Assembly: GCA_032871835.1 (NCBI GenBank)
Contig: CM065300.1
Span: 10,001 to 74,000 of the forward strand
Length of the DNA stretch: 64,000 bases
Source of the DNA: Dipteronia dyeriana
Lineage: Eukaryota > Streptophyta > Magnoliopsida > Sapindales > Sapindaceae
Direction of reading: 5' to 3'
In this document: positions 33,040-45,627 of the stretch, one piece after another
Layout: every line of letters starts with the position of its first letter
Numbering within the stretch: position 1 is the first letter of the stretch
The notes under the pieces: model-generated
Database searches by the model: none
What the model was told of the DNA's origin: nothing
The model's input: only the letters and a program-made list of their open reading frames with translations
Translations under genes and position numbers: made by a program

Positions 33040-34573
33040 ATTAAAACAAATAATATGGTGTGTAAAATTAATCTAGGGGGAATAGATTTTAATTAACTTT
33101 TACCCAATTTTTCGTTAAGAGTCAAATTGATGAAAATGTCCCTAGCTAGTTACAATAAAATCACAAGTGTAAAAATACGAAAATATAAATGACACTTGAG
33201 ATACACGTGAAAACCCTCCAAATGGGAAAAACCATGGGCTGATGAGTACGCCACACTAGAACCTCGAATCCACTAATGATAAAGGAATTACAACCTAATC
33301 CCAGTTTAATCCTTCACCACTACCTAATCCCGGTATAAGTGAACCTAGTTCATCATGCTTGTGCTTTAAGCTACCTACTCCTGGAAACAACACAAGTCTT
33401 ACTTCTTAATGAAGAGATAAAGTGTCCTAAGTGAATATATGATGATATTCAATGAACAAACAAGGCTAGGAAACCCTATATGCTTATCTAGGATAATGAG
33501 ATGACAATTAATACAATCCTATATATCAAAAGCTAAATGACATTTTCAAGTAGCTTAGCTAACCATAGATCAAACAATCCTATGAAGCTATCACAATACC
33601 ACACTCAATCATGGCATCACAACAATCTCTAATTTGTATATAAGAATGTTTTAAGAGAATACAATTAATTAAAGAGATGGTTTAGTAAGCAAACCACTTG
33701 ACTTGTAAGAAGATAGTGAAGAACTTACCAAACAAGATATGATGAAGCAGCTCTATCCATTGATGCACTATAAATGAACTTAGATGATGCAAGATGAAGA
33801 TTTGATGCACATGGGAATGCTTTGAGTGAGTAAAAATGAGTTCTTGGAAGTGTTTTTCCTTTGAAATGTGTTCTAAGGAAGAAATGTGATATTTTGAACT
33901 CATACACGACCTTAACACATTGAGTTATATATATAAATAAGATCCAAACAAAGTGAGGTCGTTTTGAAAAAAAAACGTTCCAGCTTTCTCTACGTGCGCT
34001 AGTGACGTGCGCTGGTCGAGTAGCGCACCACCAGCGCACATCCTATTTTTAAAACAGGCGATAGACGAGTGGCGCATCCGAGTAGCGCAACACAAGCGCA
34101 GATCCTCTGGGAAGTTTGGGCTGGTGAGATGCGCTTGATGAGTAGCGCACCATCAGCGCACACCTATATTTTTCAACTACGCGCGGGTGCAACAACGTAG
34201 CTCAGTGGCGTAACACTAGTGACAGGCCATTGTGAAAGTTACGCTGGTGAGGTGTGCTGGTCGAGTAATGCACCACCAGCGTAATGCCTATTTATCCAAC
34301 ACTCAAATGCATAAAACAATAAGTTCAAGAGTGATGAAATTGCATCATATTTTAATGCCTAGTATGACATACAACTTTCATAGCAAGATGCAAATAGGTC
34401 AACAAGAGTCAATTAAACTAAAATGTACACAAGAGAACACTCAACATATAAGATCAATAGTTATGCATGAATATGTGAGTGTGCTCAATTATCTCTTCAA
34501 AGTAAGTAAGCACAAGAATTTTACCTTTGATGCTTCTCCTCTTGAGGTCTTGACAGCCTAAGCTACCCTTACA
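33040..34573 (-). repeat. Long 5' LTR of the second retroelement (about 1.5 kb)
   Basis: It runs from TGTAAGGGTAGCTTAGG (minus strand, 34,573) to the primer-binding site. It contains a TTATTTATATATATAA TATA-type motif at about 33,923-33,938 on the minus strand and the GC-rich hairpin repeats at 33,993-34,292. The other LTR is missing, so the borders rest on the TG start and the primer-binding site only. Confidence 0.6.
33993..34292. repeat. Five diverged GC-rich hairpin repeats within the LTR
   Basis: Units of roughly 55-60 bp. Each contains a GCGCTGGT-type arm, a GAGTAGCGCACC-type centre and an ACCAGCGC-type arm, so each can fold on itself. Copies lie at about 33,993, 34,055, 34,120, 34,178 and 34,238. 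The GC content is far above the AT-rich surroundings. They lie upstream of the putative TATA box in transcription order, so a role as U3 regulatory repeats is possible but unproven. Confidence 0.75.
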
Positions 34574-35640
34574 TGAACCCCAATAATGTGGTTGTTCACG
34601 AAATAAACCAATCAACAAATGAAGACTTTTCAATTTTTAATGTTATTGTGTATGTGTGTGTTTTTTTTATTTCTATTGTGTTCATTTTTAGTGCGTGTTT
34701 GTTTGTTTGTGTTTATGTTTATTTTTATTTAGTATGTTTATTTGTATTTATTTTTATTGTGTGTTTATGTATATTTTTATTGCATGCTTGATTGTTTGTG
34801 TTTATTTTTAGTGCATCCGTGGCGTGTTTGGGCAGTGTGTGCGTGCGTGTATGCGTTTATTTTTGTTTATTGTGTGTTTGTGTTTATTTATATTTATATT
34901 TATTATGTGTTTATTTTTATTGTGTGTGTTTGTGTTTATTTTTAGTGCATGCACGTATTCGTGTTTGTGTTTGTGTTCATTTTCAGTGCGTGCGTGCGTG
35001 CGTTGCCTGCTTGCGTGAGTGGCGTATTTACGTGGCATGCATAACGTGTGTGTGCACATGTGTTTTATTATGTGTTTTTATTTTTAGTTAGTGTGTTTGT
35101 GTTTCTTTTTATTGTGTGTTTGTGTTTATTTTTACCTAGTGTGTTTGTGTTTGTTTTTAGTGTGAGTGCGTGTATGTGTTTGTTTTTAGTGCGCATGTGC
35201 ATGTTTGTGTTTATTTTTATTGTGTGCATGAGGTAACTTTCTTTTACTTTACTTTATTTTATTTTATTTTTAAAAAAAGGGAGTGAGAGCATTGCGGTAA
35301 CTTTATTTTACTTTATTTTATTTTACATTTTTTTCAATTGATTTTTTTTTATTTAATGTTTTTTTTTGTGTTCGTGTGAGTTTGTGCTTATTTTTATTTA
35401 GTGTTTCTATGTTTGTGTTTATTTTTATTTAGTGCGTGTCTCCGTGTATATTTGTATTTTTTTATTGTGTATTCGTGTTTATTTTTAGTGTTTTGTTTAT
35501 GTTTAATTTTAGTGTGTGTGACATGCATATCTTGCTTGCTTGCCTGTTTTATTGTGTATGTTTATTTTATTTATTGTGTGTTTGTGTTTATTTATATTTA
35601 TAGTGTGTTTGTGTTTATTTTTATTGCGTGTGTGAGGTAA
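34574..35640 (+). repeat. TGTGTTTATTTTTAGTG arrays of the central block
   Basis: After about 65 bp of unassigned DNA, TGTGTTTATTTTTATTG-type repeats run from about 34,640, interrupted by one GGGAGTGAGAGC unit (35,230-35,340). The last part (35,540-35,640) matches 20,105-20,215 in the same orientation. Cys/Phe/Leu-rich open frames on either strand are repeat artefacts. Confidence 0.85.
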
Positions 35641-36314
35641 CTTTCTTTTACTTTACTTTCTTTAATTTTATTTTTTAAATTATTTTTTTAAGATAGGAAG
35701 TGGGAGCACTGTGGTAACTTTTGTTTTTACTCTATTTTATTTAACTTTTTTTAAAAAATGTTTTTTAAGCTAGGAAGTTGGCACGAGAACGGGAGCGGGT
35801 GCAAGAGCGTTGTGGTAACTTTCTTTTATTTTACTTTTTTCAATTTGGTTTTTAGGCTCAGGAACGGGAGTGGGAGTGGTAACGTACGCATTGAGGTAAC
35901 TTTTTTTTACTTTACTTTCTTTTATTTTAATTATTTTAATTGTTGTTTTAAACTTGGGAGCTAGAACTTGAGCGGGAAAGGGAGCAGAAGTACTGAGGTA
36001 ACTTTCTTTTACTTTATTTTAATTTAATTATTTTAAATTGATTTTAAACTGGGGAGCTGAAGCGGGGGCGCTGAGGTAACTTTCTTTTACCTTGTTCTCT
36101 TTTATTTTGCTTTTCTAATTTTTTTTAGCTAGGAAGGTTGGTGCGGGATCGAGGGCGGGAGCACTGTTGTAACCTTCCTTTATTTTGCTTTTCTAAATTG
36201 TTTTTTAGACTATGGAGCGAGAGCGGAAGCGTTGGGGTAACTTTCTTTCACTTTACTTTCTTATATTTTACTTTTTCAAAATTAATTTTTAAGATGGGGA
36301 GCGGGAATGCTACG
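35640..36314 (+). repeat. GGGAGCGGG units, direct copy of part of the left arm
   Basis: Six to eight consecutive units match, in order and in the same orientation, those at about 20,215-20,957 (for example GGCTCAGGAACGGGAG at 35,855 and 20,424; AAGATGGGGAGCGGGA at 36,290 and 20,933). The block stops in the middle of a unit at GGAATGCTAC and the following DNA is in the opposite orientation. Confidence 0.82.
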
Positions 36315-36320
36315 ATCTGA
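36310..36320. other. Orientation-switch junction
   Basis: Left of this point the family reads in left-arm orientation (equivalent to about 20,957). Right of it the sequence is the inverted form of about 18,640 downward. The equivalent position in the right arm (44,760-44,775) is preceded by different DNA, so the junction is new. No clear microhomology could be fixed by eye. Confidence 0.7.
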
Positions 36321-37044
36321 AAAAATAATCTGATGTAAAGTTAATCAGACAACTGTTTGGTTAATGCTGATCATAATCCTAAAATCCTAATATCATAATA
36401 TTCTAACAATTCAAATCCTAATCCTAATCCTAATCCTAATTCAAATCCTGATGCTAATATCATAACAATCATAATATCCTGACAATCTGAATCCTAATAC
36501 AAACAATCATAGTATCCTAATTATAAGGCAAACAATCATAATATCCTGATCCTAATCCTAATGTCAATGTGAATCATAATCCTAATCCGAATATCCTAAC
36601 ATCCTAATGCCAATCCAATCCAATCCAATCCAATCCAGCTCCAGCTCATCAAACTCTTACTCCTTCCGTTAGAACTGTCATGTGTAAAGCATTGCAAAAT
36701 CGAGAAATGCTATAATAACTATACCATTAGAATGTGTACCAAAAGCTTGGCTCAACAATAAACATATTCTTTACTCCACAATAAACATATACAATGTTTG
36801 GCTCTACTGCCAGAGATTTCCTACCTCAAACAGGAGATTTAACTTACCAAGTCCATATGGATAAAGTGCTCAATTCATGTACTCTTGCTCTTGCTCCTGC
36901 TCCTGAATTTGACAATACTAGAAATGTTTGAAAAAGTAAACGAAAAGAGTCATAAGAAAATGAAAATGACAAAAACAGTACCCCAGATCTAACGAGTGCT
37001 AATCCAACTCTTGCTAATTCAGTTAATCATATTCCTGCTCTTGC
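36316..37044 (-). repeat. Inverted CCTAATCC repeats and M module copy
   Basis: 36,317-36,362 is the shared AATCAGACAACTGTTTGGTT stretch. 36,370-36,655 is (CCTAAT)n and related short repeats. 36,665-36,930 is an inverted M module with CATTGCAAAATCGAGAAATG and TTTAACTTACCAAGTCCATA. The TTA-site transposon present at the equivalent place in both arms (17,578 and 44,874) is absent here. Confidence 0.75.
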
Positions 37045-37530
37045 TCATGCTAACCGCGTGCAAACACACACAATAAATGGCAAGCAAGCAAGCAGACAAA
37101 ATATACACACAAAACACATAAGCAAACAAGCAAGGTATACACACCCACACACAATAAACAAGCAAGATACACACATAATAATTAAACAAGCAAGATATAC
37201 ATAATAAACAAGCAAGCAAGCATGCAAAAAATTTAAAAACACACACAAACACAATAAATAACAAGCGTCCACAAAAAGTAAAGCAAGATATACACACAAA
37301 TAATAGGTAGACAAGCAAGCAAGATATACACATAATAAGTAAAAATTAAAAACACACACACAGTAAGCAAGCATGATACACAGATAATAAGCAAGTGAAA
37401 AAATAAAACACATACACACAATAGGGAAGCAAGCAAGCAAACAAGCAAGATACACACAATAAACAAGCAAGCAAGCAACACACAGTAAATAACAAGCGCA
37501 CACAATAAATAACAAGCACGCACATACCAC
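37045..37530 (-). repeat. CAAGCAAGC/ACACAATAA array, mirror of 23,560-24,134
   Basis: The order of variants matches the left array. For example AATAGGGAAGCAAGC and ATACACAGATAATAAGCAAG mirror 23,640-23,700. Minus-strand open frames rich in Cys, Leu and Val are artefacts. Confidence 0.87.
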
Positions 37531-38540
37531 AACGCTTTCGTTCCCGCTCCTGCTTCTGCCTCCGCTCCCTGGCTAAAAGACAATTTTAGAAAAGTAAAAT
37601 AGAAGAAAATTACCTCAGTACTCCCACTCTCGCTCCCGCGCCAGCTTCCTATCTTGGAAAACAAATTTAAAAGAAGTAAAATAAAAGAGAACAAAGTAAA
37701 AGAAAGTTACATCAACACAACCACTTCAACTCCAGCTCCCCAACATAAAAAACAATTAGTCTTTAAAAAAAAAAAAAGTAAAAGAAAGTTAAAACATTGC
37801 TTCTGCACCCTTTCCTACTCTAGCTCTAACTTCCCAGTTTAAAAAACAATTTTAAAAAATTAAAATAAAAGAAAGTAGAAGTAAGTTACCTTAATGCTTA
37901 TACAACCACTCCCGCTCCCAAGCTTAAAAACAAATTTAAAAATGTAAAAAAAAAAAAAAAGTTAAGTGAAAAAAAGTTATCACAGTGCTTCCGTTCCTAA
38001 TCTTAAAAAACAATTAAAAAATGAAATAAAATAAAGGAAAGGAAAGTGAAAAAAAAGTTACCCCAATGCTTTTGTTCCCAGTCCCTAACTTTAAAAACAA
38101 TTATGAGAATGATAAATAAAATAAGGTAAAAGATAGTTACCTTAGCGCTATCGCCCTCGCTCATTCCCCGGCTCCAGCTCCTAGTCTTAAAAAACAGTTT
38201 AAAAAATTAAAATAAATGAAAGTAAAGTAAAATAAAATTACTTCAACGCTTTTATTTCTGCTCCCACTCTCGAGCTTAAAAATAATTTTAAAAAAGTAAA
38301 ATAAAATAAAGTAAAGTAAAAGAATGTTACCTCATCGCTCTTGCACCGGTGCCAACTTCGTAGTTTAAAATATATTTTAAAAAAGTAAAATAAAATAAAC
38401 TAAAACAAAAGAAAGTAAAGTAAAAAGAAATACCAGAGCACCACCGCTCCCATTTCCGATCTTAAAAAAACAATTTTGAAAAAGTAAAATAAAAAAAAAA
38501 GTAAAATAAAAAAAAAAGTAAAGTAAATGAAAGTTACCTC
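37530..38540 (-). repeat. Inverted GGGAGCGGG-type units, inner block
   Basis: Units such as CTCCCACTCTCGCTCCCGCG separated by A-rich spacers (AAGTAAAATAAAAG...GTTACCTCA). The first units resemble those at 39,440-39,700, indicating an extra duplication within the right arm. Confidence 0.82.
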
Positions 38541-39330
38541 ACGCATACAATAAAAATAAACACAAACACACCGAGTAAAAATAAACACAAACACACAATA
38601 AATAAAAATAAACACATAAAATAACACACGCAAGCATGCACGCGTGCAAGCAAACACAATATGCATGTCACACATGCAAGCAGGCAATGCACGAGCGCAA
38701 ACAATCACTTAAAATAAACACAAACGCATGCATGCACAAACTAAAAATAAATACAAAAACAAAAAAATAAACACAAATACACACACGGACGCATGCACTA
38801 AATAAAGATAAACACAAACACAAACACACATAAACACTAAAATAAACACTCACAATAAAACACTCATACGCACACTGTGCACGCCATACAAACACGCCAT
38901 GTAAAAACGCATTCACTAAAAATAAACACAAACACGCACGCACTACAAATATACACAAACACACACAACAAAAATAAATACAAATACACATACATGCACG
39001 CACCAAATAAAATTAACACAAACAAACAACCACACAATAAAAATAAACACACAAACACTAAATAAAAATAAACACAAACACACACATACACTAAACATGT
39101 ATGCACTAAAAATAAACACAAACACGTACGCACTAAAAATAAACACAAACAAACAACCACACAATAAAAATAAACACACACAAACACTAAATAAAAATAA
39201 ACATAAACACACACATACACTAAACATGCATGCACAAAAAATAAACACAAAATACACACATGCATACACGCACCAAATAAAAATAAACACAAACACACAT
39301 ACCTCAAAAAAATAAACCCAAACACAAAAA
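38540..39330 (-). repeat. ACACAAACACAATAAAAATAA arrays
   Basis: Inverted form of the TGTGTTTATTTTTATTG repeats with ACGCACGCACT-type interruptions. The left arm has no array of this size at the matching place, so it expanded on the right or shrank on the left. Confidence 0.85.
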
Positions 39331-39939
39331 TAAAATAAAGTAAAAGAAAGTTACATCAACTCTTCCGCTCCCAAGGTTAAAAAGTATTCTTAAAAAATAA
39401 AAAAAATGTAAAATAAAAAAAGTAAATTAAAAGAAAGTTACAACACTTCTGTTACCACTCCCGCTCCCGCTCCCACTCCCTGGCTTAAAAGATAATTTTG
39501 GAAAAGTAAATAAAATAAAGTAAAAGAAAGAAAATCACATCAACACTCCCTCTCCCGCCTCCGTGTCAGCTTCCTATCTTGAAAAACAAATTCAAAAGAA
39601 GTAAAATAAAAGAGAACAAATTAAAAGAAAGTTACCTCAACGCTCCCGCTTCAGAACCAACTCCCCAGCATAAAAAACAAATTATTTTAAAAAAAAAAAC
39701 AAAGTAAAAGAAAGTTAAAACAACACTTCCGCACCCTTTCCTGTTCCAGCTCCAGCTTCAACTTCCCAGCTTAAAAAACAATTTTAAAAAATTAAAATAA
39801 AAGAAAGTAAAACTAAGTTATCTCAATGTTTCCACAACCACTCCCGCTCCCGCTCCCAAGCTTAAAACATAATTTAAAAACATAAAATAAAATACAGTAA
39901 AGTAAAAAAAAAAGTTAGCACAGCGCTCCCGTTCCCAAT
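39330..39939 (-). repeat. Inverted GGGAGCGGG-type units
   Basis: Mirror of about 22,780-23,500. The unit with CGCCTCCGTGTCAGCTTCC at 39,558 matches 23,120 on the left. Confidence 0.82.
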
Positions 39940-40504
39940 TGGGGATGGCAATTTGACTCGCACCCGTGGGCACCCGTCCGAACCCGACCCTGTAGAGTCG
40001 GGTGTGGATGGTGAATTTACTACCCGCGGACCCGTGAACCCGTTTAATGAAAAATCTGATGGGTTCACGGACGGGTGTGGGTAGAAAAAACGAACCCACG
40101 GATTGGAGTCGCAAACCCGTATAAATAAAATACTTGTATATAAACATACATAGACATTTGAATTATTTTTGATCGTTTTATTTTTATGGTTATTATTGTT
40201 TTGTAATGTATCAAGTAGGGAATTAGAAATGGAAATTTAATTCAGTTAAGTATCAAATAGGTGATTACATGTAAAATTTTACAAATAACAAATCGCAGGT
40301 TTACGGGCTCGTGGGTTACGGGTTTATGAGTATCCCGCGGGTGAAGCATCCACCTGTGAACCCGCATTGTTTCACGGGTTCAAACATGCCTGCGAACCCG
40401 CTTACCTACACGGGTTCGAAGGCGAGTGTGGGTGAGAAAAATTTTCACGGGTGAGGGTTTGGATTTTACAAAACCCACCCGAACCCGACCCGCTGTCATC
40501 CTTA
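39940..40504. mobile_element. Short hAT-like MITE, right-arm copy (565 bp)
   Basis: Inverted relative of 22,311-22,771. The ends read TGGGGATGGCAATTTGAC and CGACCCGCTGTCATCCTTA. The flanks TTCCCAAT and CTCCTAGT are decayed 8-bp duplications that, reversed, point to the same target as in the left arm. Minus-strand frames of 64-109 codons (40,147-39,818, with PVREPIRFFI) come from the repeat-rich subterminal zones and are not genes. Confidence 0.8.
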
Positions 40505-42870
40505 CTCCTAGTCTTAAAAAGTAATTTAAAAAAAGTAAAATAAAGGAAATTAAAGTGAAAGAAAGTTATCCCAACGCTTCCATTCCCGGTCTCTAACTTA
40601 AAAAACAATTTTAAGAATGTTAAATAAAATAAAGTAAAAGAAAGTTAACTCAGAGCTCCCGCTCCTTCACTGCTCCAGCTCCCCAGCTTAAAAATCAATT
40701 TTAAAAAATAAAATAAATGAAATTAAAGTATAATAAAGTTACCTTAACACTTTCGATACCGCTCCCACTCCCACTCCCAAGCTTAATTTTTTTTTAAAAA
40801 AAAAGTCAAATGAAAGACAGTAAAGTAAAAGAATGTTACCTCAGCGCTACCGCCCTCACTCCTGCACCGGCGCCAGCGTCGTAGTTTAAATTACGTTTAA
40901 AAAAATAAAATAAAAGAAACTAAATCAAAAGAAAGTAAAGTAAAAAAAAAGTTACCGCAATACTACCGCTCCCATTACAAATCTTAAAAAACAATTTTGA
41001 AAAAATAAAATAAAATAAAATAAATGAAAGTTACCTCACGTATGCAATAAAAATAAACACAAACATACACACACACTAAAAACAACAAACACACATTAGA
41101 TAAAAATAAACACACAAAGCAAAAATAAACACAAACACGCAATAAATAAAAATAAACATACACAATAAATAAAAATAAACACACAAGCACGCACGCGTGC
41201 AAGCAAGCACAGTATGCATGCCACACATGCAACAAGCAATGCATGAACATAAGCAATCACTTAAAAATAAACACAAACGTACGCACACACAAACTAAAAA
41301 TAAACACAAATACATACACGAACGCACACACTAAATAAAAATAAACACAAACACACACATACACATTAAAAATAAAAATAAACACTCACAATAAAACACA
41401 GGCACGTACGCACACTATGCACACCACACAAACAAGCCATGCACGCACATATTCACTAAAAATAAACATAAATACACGCACTAAATAAAAATAAACACAC
41501 ACAAACATTAAATAAAAATGAACACAAACATACACATTCACTAAACATGTATGCACTAAAAAACCACAACCAAACAAAATAAACACAAAATACACACATG
41601 CATACACACACTAAACAAAAGTAAACACAAATAAATAGCCACACAATAAAAATAAACACAAACACAAACATACACACTAAAAATAAAAACAAACACACAC
41701 AATAAAAATAAACACAAATACACATATGCACGTATGCACAAAAAAAAAACACAAACACATACAATAACAATAAACATAAACAAACAGCCATACAATAAAA
41801 AGAAACACAAACATAAACTAAATAAAAATAAACACACAAAAAGAAAAAATAAACACACACACACATACACGTACGCTAGCAGAACACGTGCACACGCTCT
41901 CTATGCAAGCACGCAGGTAACTCATGCATGCATGCATTACAAAAAAACACAAACACACCCCCACACACCCACACAATAAAAATATACATAAAGAAACACA
42001 CAACAAAAATAAACAGCTTTAGCTTTAGCTTCCTAGCTTAAAAAAGTAAAGAAAAAGAAAGTTACCACATTGCTTATGCTCCCGTATCAATACCCCGGTT
42101 TATTTAAAAAAAAAAAAGTAAAAGAAAGTTACATCAACGCTTCCATTCCCGGTCTCTATCTCGAAAAACAATTTTGATATAGTAAAAAAAAAAAAGTTAC
42201 CCCAAAGCTCCCGGTCCCACCCCCACTCCCGTTCCGGTTCTTCAGAATAAAAAAGCAATCTAAAAAAGTAAAGTAAAAAAAGGTGACCTCATCGCTTCTG
42301 TTCCCACTCTCGCTTCTACTCCCGCTCCCGCTCCCGCTCTCGCGCTAGCTTCCTAGCTTAAAAAACATTTAAAAAAAAGTAAAATAAAAGAAATTAAAGT
42401 AAAAGCAAGTTACCCCAACGCCCCCGTTCTAGCTCCACATCTTAAAGAATTTTAAAAAATAAAGTAAAAGTAAAATTAAAAAAGTTACCCCAACGCTTCT
42501 GTTCCCGTTCCCGTTCCCTAGATTAATAAACAATTTTGGAAAAGTAATATAAAAAAAAGTAAAAAAAAAGTTACCTTAACGCTCCCACTCCCGCTCCCTA
42601 ACTTAAAAAATTAAAAAAATTAAAATAAACGATAATAAAATAAAATAGAACAAAGTAAAAGAAAGTCACCTCAACGCTCTCGCTTCTGCTCCTACATCCA
42701 AAATAAAAAAAAACAATTTAAAATAAAATAAAGTTACCTAAACGCTTCCGCTCATGGTCCTGCTCCTAAGCTTAAAAAACAGTTTTTAAAAAGTAAAATT
42801 AAAAAAAGATAAGTAAAATAAAGTTACCTCAACGCTCCTGCCCCAACTCCTGCGCTAGCATCCTAATGTA
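40505..42870 (-). repeat. Inverted GGGAGCGGG units with ACACAAAC arrays
   Basis: 40,505-41,035 and 42,015-42,870 are inverted units; 41,035-42,015 is an ACACAAACACA array. GCAAGCACGCAGGTAACTCA (about 41,905) mirrors the low-repeat tail at 22,000 on the left. TAGCATCCTAATG at 42,855 mirrors 21,015. Confidence 0.83.
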
Positions 42871-44225
42871 AAAAATACAAACACACACAATAAACAAAAA
42901 TAAACGCACACAATAAATAAAAATAAACACACGCATGCACACACCACCCAAACATATCACATATCACGCACACATTAAAAATAAACACAAAAATACAAAC
43001 ACGTAATAGAAATACATACATGGACACACGAACTAAATAAAAATAAACATAAACATACCCACACAATAAAAAATAAACGCACTCATAAACATTAAAAAAT
43101 AAATACAAACAAACATGCACGCACTAAAATAAACACAAACGCACGATGAATAAAAATAAACACACAATAAAGCACGTACACGCACGTGCTACAAATAAAC
43201 ACAAACACGCATGCTTTAAAAATAAACACAAACATACATACAATAAAAATGAATACAAATACAGAAATGCACGTACGCACTAAATAAAAATAAACATAAA
43301 AAACACACATACTAAATAAAAATAAACACAAACACACACATCGACACAATAAGCATAAACACAAACAACCACACAATAAAAATAACCAGCTCCAGCTCCA
43401 GCTCCACGACTCCATAGCTCCATAGCTCCATAGCTAACAAAGAAAACGTAAAAGAAAGTTACCTCAACGGTTACGATCCAGCTCCACTGCTTAAAAAAGA
43501 ATTCAAAAAATTAAAATAAAATAAAGTAAACTGAAAGAAAGTTACCTCAACGCTTCCGTTCCTGCTCCCGCTCCATGACTTAAAAAATAATTTTAGAAAA
43601 GTAATATAAACTAATATAAAAGAAAGTTACCTCAGCGCTCTCTCTCGCTCTCTCTCTCTCGCACCCGCTCCAGCACCAACATTCCAGCTTAAAACACAAA
43701 TTAAAAAAATTAAAATATAATAAAGTTAAAGAAAGTTACCTCAGCGCTTTCGCTACCTTTTCCACTCCCACTCTAGCTCATCAACCTAAAAAATAATTAA
43801 AATAAAATAAAATAAAAGTAAAGTAAAAAAAAGTTACATCAACGCTTCTGCTAACGCTCCTCCCACACCCGAGCTTATAAAACAATTTTAAAAAGTAAAA
43901 ATATAGAAAATAGAGTAAAATAAAGATACCTCAACGCTCCCGCCCCACTCCTGCGCTCCCGTTCCAGTTTCCTATCTTAAAAAAAATAAAAAATTATAAA
44001 GGTAAAATAAAAGAAAGTAAAATAAAATAGAACAAAATAAAAGAAAGTTATCTCAGCGCTCTAGCTCCCTAGTTTACAAAACAATTTAAAAATAAAATAA
44101 AATAAAATTAAAAAAATTAAAAAAAAAAGTTAACGCAGTGCTTCCGCTCCCACTCTAGCTTCCCAGCTTAAAAAACAATTAAAAAATAAATAAAATAAAA
44201 GAAAGTTACATCACACTTCCGCTAC
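42870..44225 (-). repeat. ACACAAAC array and inverted GGGAGCGGG units
   Basis: 42,870-43,385 is an ACACAAACACA/AATAAAAATAA array not seen at this place on the left. 43,385-44,225 mirrors about 19,190-20,270. The truncated hAT end at 19,951 of the left arm has no clear partner here (units near 43,460-43,500 read CAACGGTTACGATCCAGCTC, which may be the remnant site). Confidence 0.78.
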
Positions 44226-44873
44226 TGCTCCTGTTCCCGAGCTACTTCTGCATATTTTAATTCTACTTATACATCTACCCATTTTACTTCTACTTCTACT
44301 TCTATTTATTCTACTTTTTCTCCTACTTCTAATATTCTACTTCTACTATTCTACTTCTAATCTTCTAATCTTCTAATATTCTACTTCTACTTCTAGTATT
44401 CTACTTCTAATTCTAATAGTCTACTTCTCTAATATTATACTTATAATATTCTACTTCTACTTCTACTATTCCACTTCCACTATTTTATTATTACTTCTAC
44501 TTCTAAGTCTACATCTACTTCTCTACTTCTTTACTATTCTAAATATACTCTTATACATCTACTTCTACATCTACTCTACTACTTCTCTACTATTCTACGT
44601 ACTATTCTTCTATTTTACCTCTACCTTTACTTTTTTACATATACTTCTACTTTCTACTTTTCTACTTCTACCTTTACCTCCAATATTCTACTTTTACTTC
44701 TACTTCTAATACTTTTCTACTGGTCAGTTTGATAATGGTGTAGCTTTTAAAATAATCATTGTTAGTTGTACTAAAAAAATAATCTGCAGTAAAGTTAATC
44801 AGACAACAGTTTGGTTAATGTTGATCCTAATCATAATATCCTAAACATCCTGATCCTAATCCTAATACCCTAA
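44225..44873 (-). repeat. CTACTT microsatellite and shared junction stretch
   Basis: 44,225-44,720 mirrors the GTAGAA array of 18,660-19,190. 44,730-44,830 mirrors the AACCAAACTGTTGTCTGATT stretch. Short CCTAATCC repeats lead to the TAA target of the next element. Confidence 0.85.
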
Positions 44874-45627
44874 GGCCACGTTTGGCGGCTGAGATATGAT
44901 GGGAAAAGAATTATTTTTAGTCCATTTCCCGTGTTTGGCTCGTCGATAGGATAGGATTCAAATTAATCCTAACAGTGCTTTTATCCCATCTCAATGGGAT
45001 AAAACAATCCCACCAAAAATGATAGGATTCTCCTTCTCCTTCTCCTTCTCCTTCTCCCGATTGCTTGTGAATCAACTACCAAATTCAATCGTCTACAAAA
45101 AGTAAGAAACAGATTACAACACAACCAAAAACAAGGCCAGATCAAGGGAGGTAAAAGAAATGAAACAAGAACAGAGGATCCAATTCTATCGGTTACACAA
45201 ACACCCAAGTCAATTAACTAAATCAACACCCAAATCAAACAAATTTTATTTGATAAATTAATAATATAACTTGAGAAATGGCTTGAAAGAAATCTTGATT
45301 GCGAGTCACCCAAGTGCTTGGATGACAATATTATTGTCGCGGAGAAGGAGAAAAGAGAATAAGAGAAGATGAGGAAGAAAAAATGAGGAATGAAAGAGGA
45401 AAACAAAATTGATGGGTTTTGGTAAAGTGTTCACATCATATATGATCATATATATATATATGATCTATTTTTAATCCTATCCCAAGTTACACCAAACGCA
45501 TGATTACTCTATTTTAAATCTTATCCTATATTACACCAAACACATGATAACATTAAAATTAATCTCATCCAATCCTATCCAATCCAGTAAAAACAATCAT
45601 ATACTATCTCATGCACCAAAAGGAGCT
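44874..45627. mobile_element. PIF/Harbinger-like MITE, right-arm copy (754 bp)
   Basis: Mirror of 17,578-18,530. It is flanked by TAA at 44,871-44,873 and 45,628-45,630. It starts GGCCACGTTTGGCGGC and ends ACCAAAAGGAGCT. It lacks the internal 60-bp doubling and a further segment seen in the left copy, which accounts for its shorter length. Confidence 0.8.

Larger units (their letters stand above)
31556..34573 (-). mobile_element. Second copia-type retroelement, gag-only remnant with 5' LTR
   Basis: Minus orientation. Parts: LTR about 33,040-34,573 (starts TGTAAGGGTAGC), primer-binding site 33,028-33,039 (TGGTATCAGAGC), gag 31,700-32,929. Everything after gag is missing; the remnant abuts the truncated LTR of copia element 1. 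It is of a different family from copia elements 1 and 2, judged by its Gag and its long LTR. Confidence 0.8.

Noticed and set aside
37045..37530. Regularly spaced short repeats resembling a CRISPR array
   Set aside because: The spacers are the same low-complexity sequence as the repeats, there are no cas genes, and the DNA is plant nuclear.
39818..40147. 109-codon minus-strand frame spanning the hAT-like MITE
   Set aside because: It crosses the element border into a GGGAGCGGG unit, and the left-arm copy of the element does not keep the frame.
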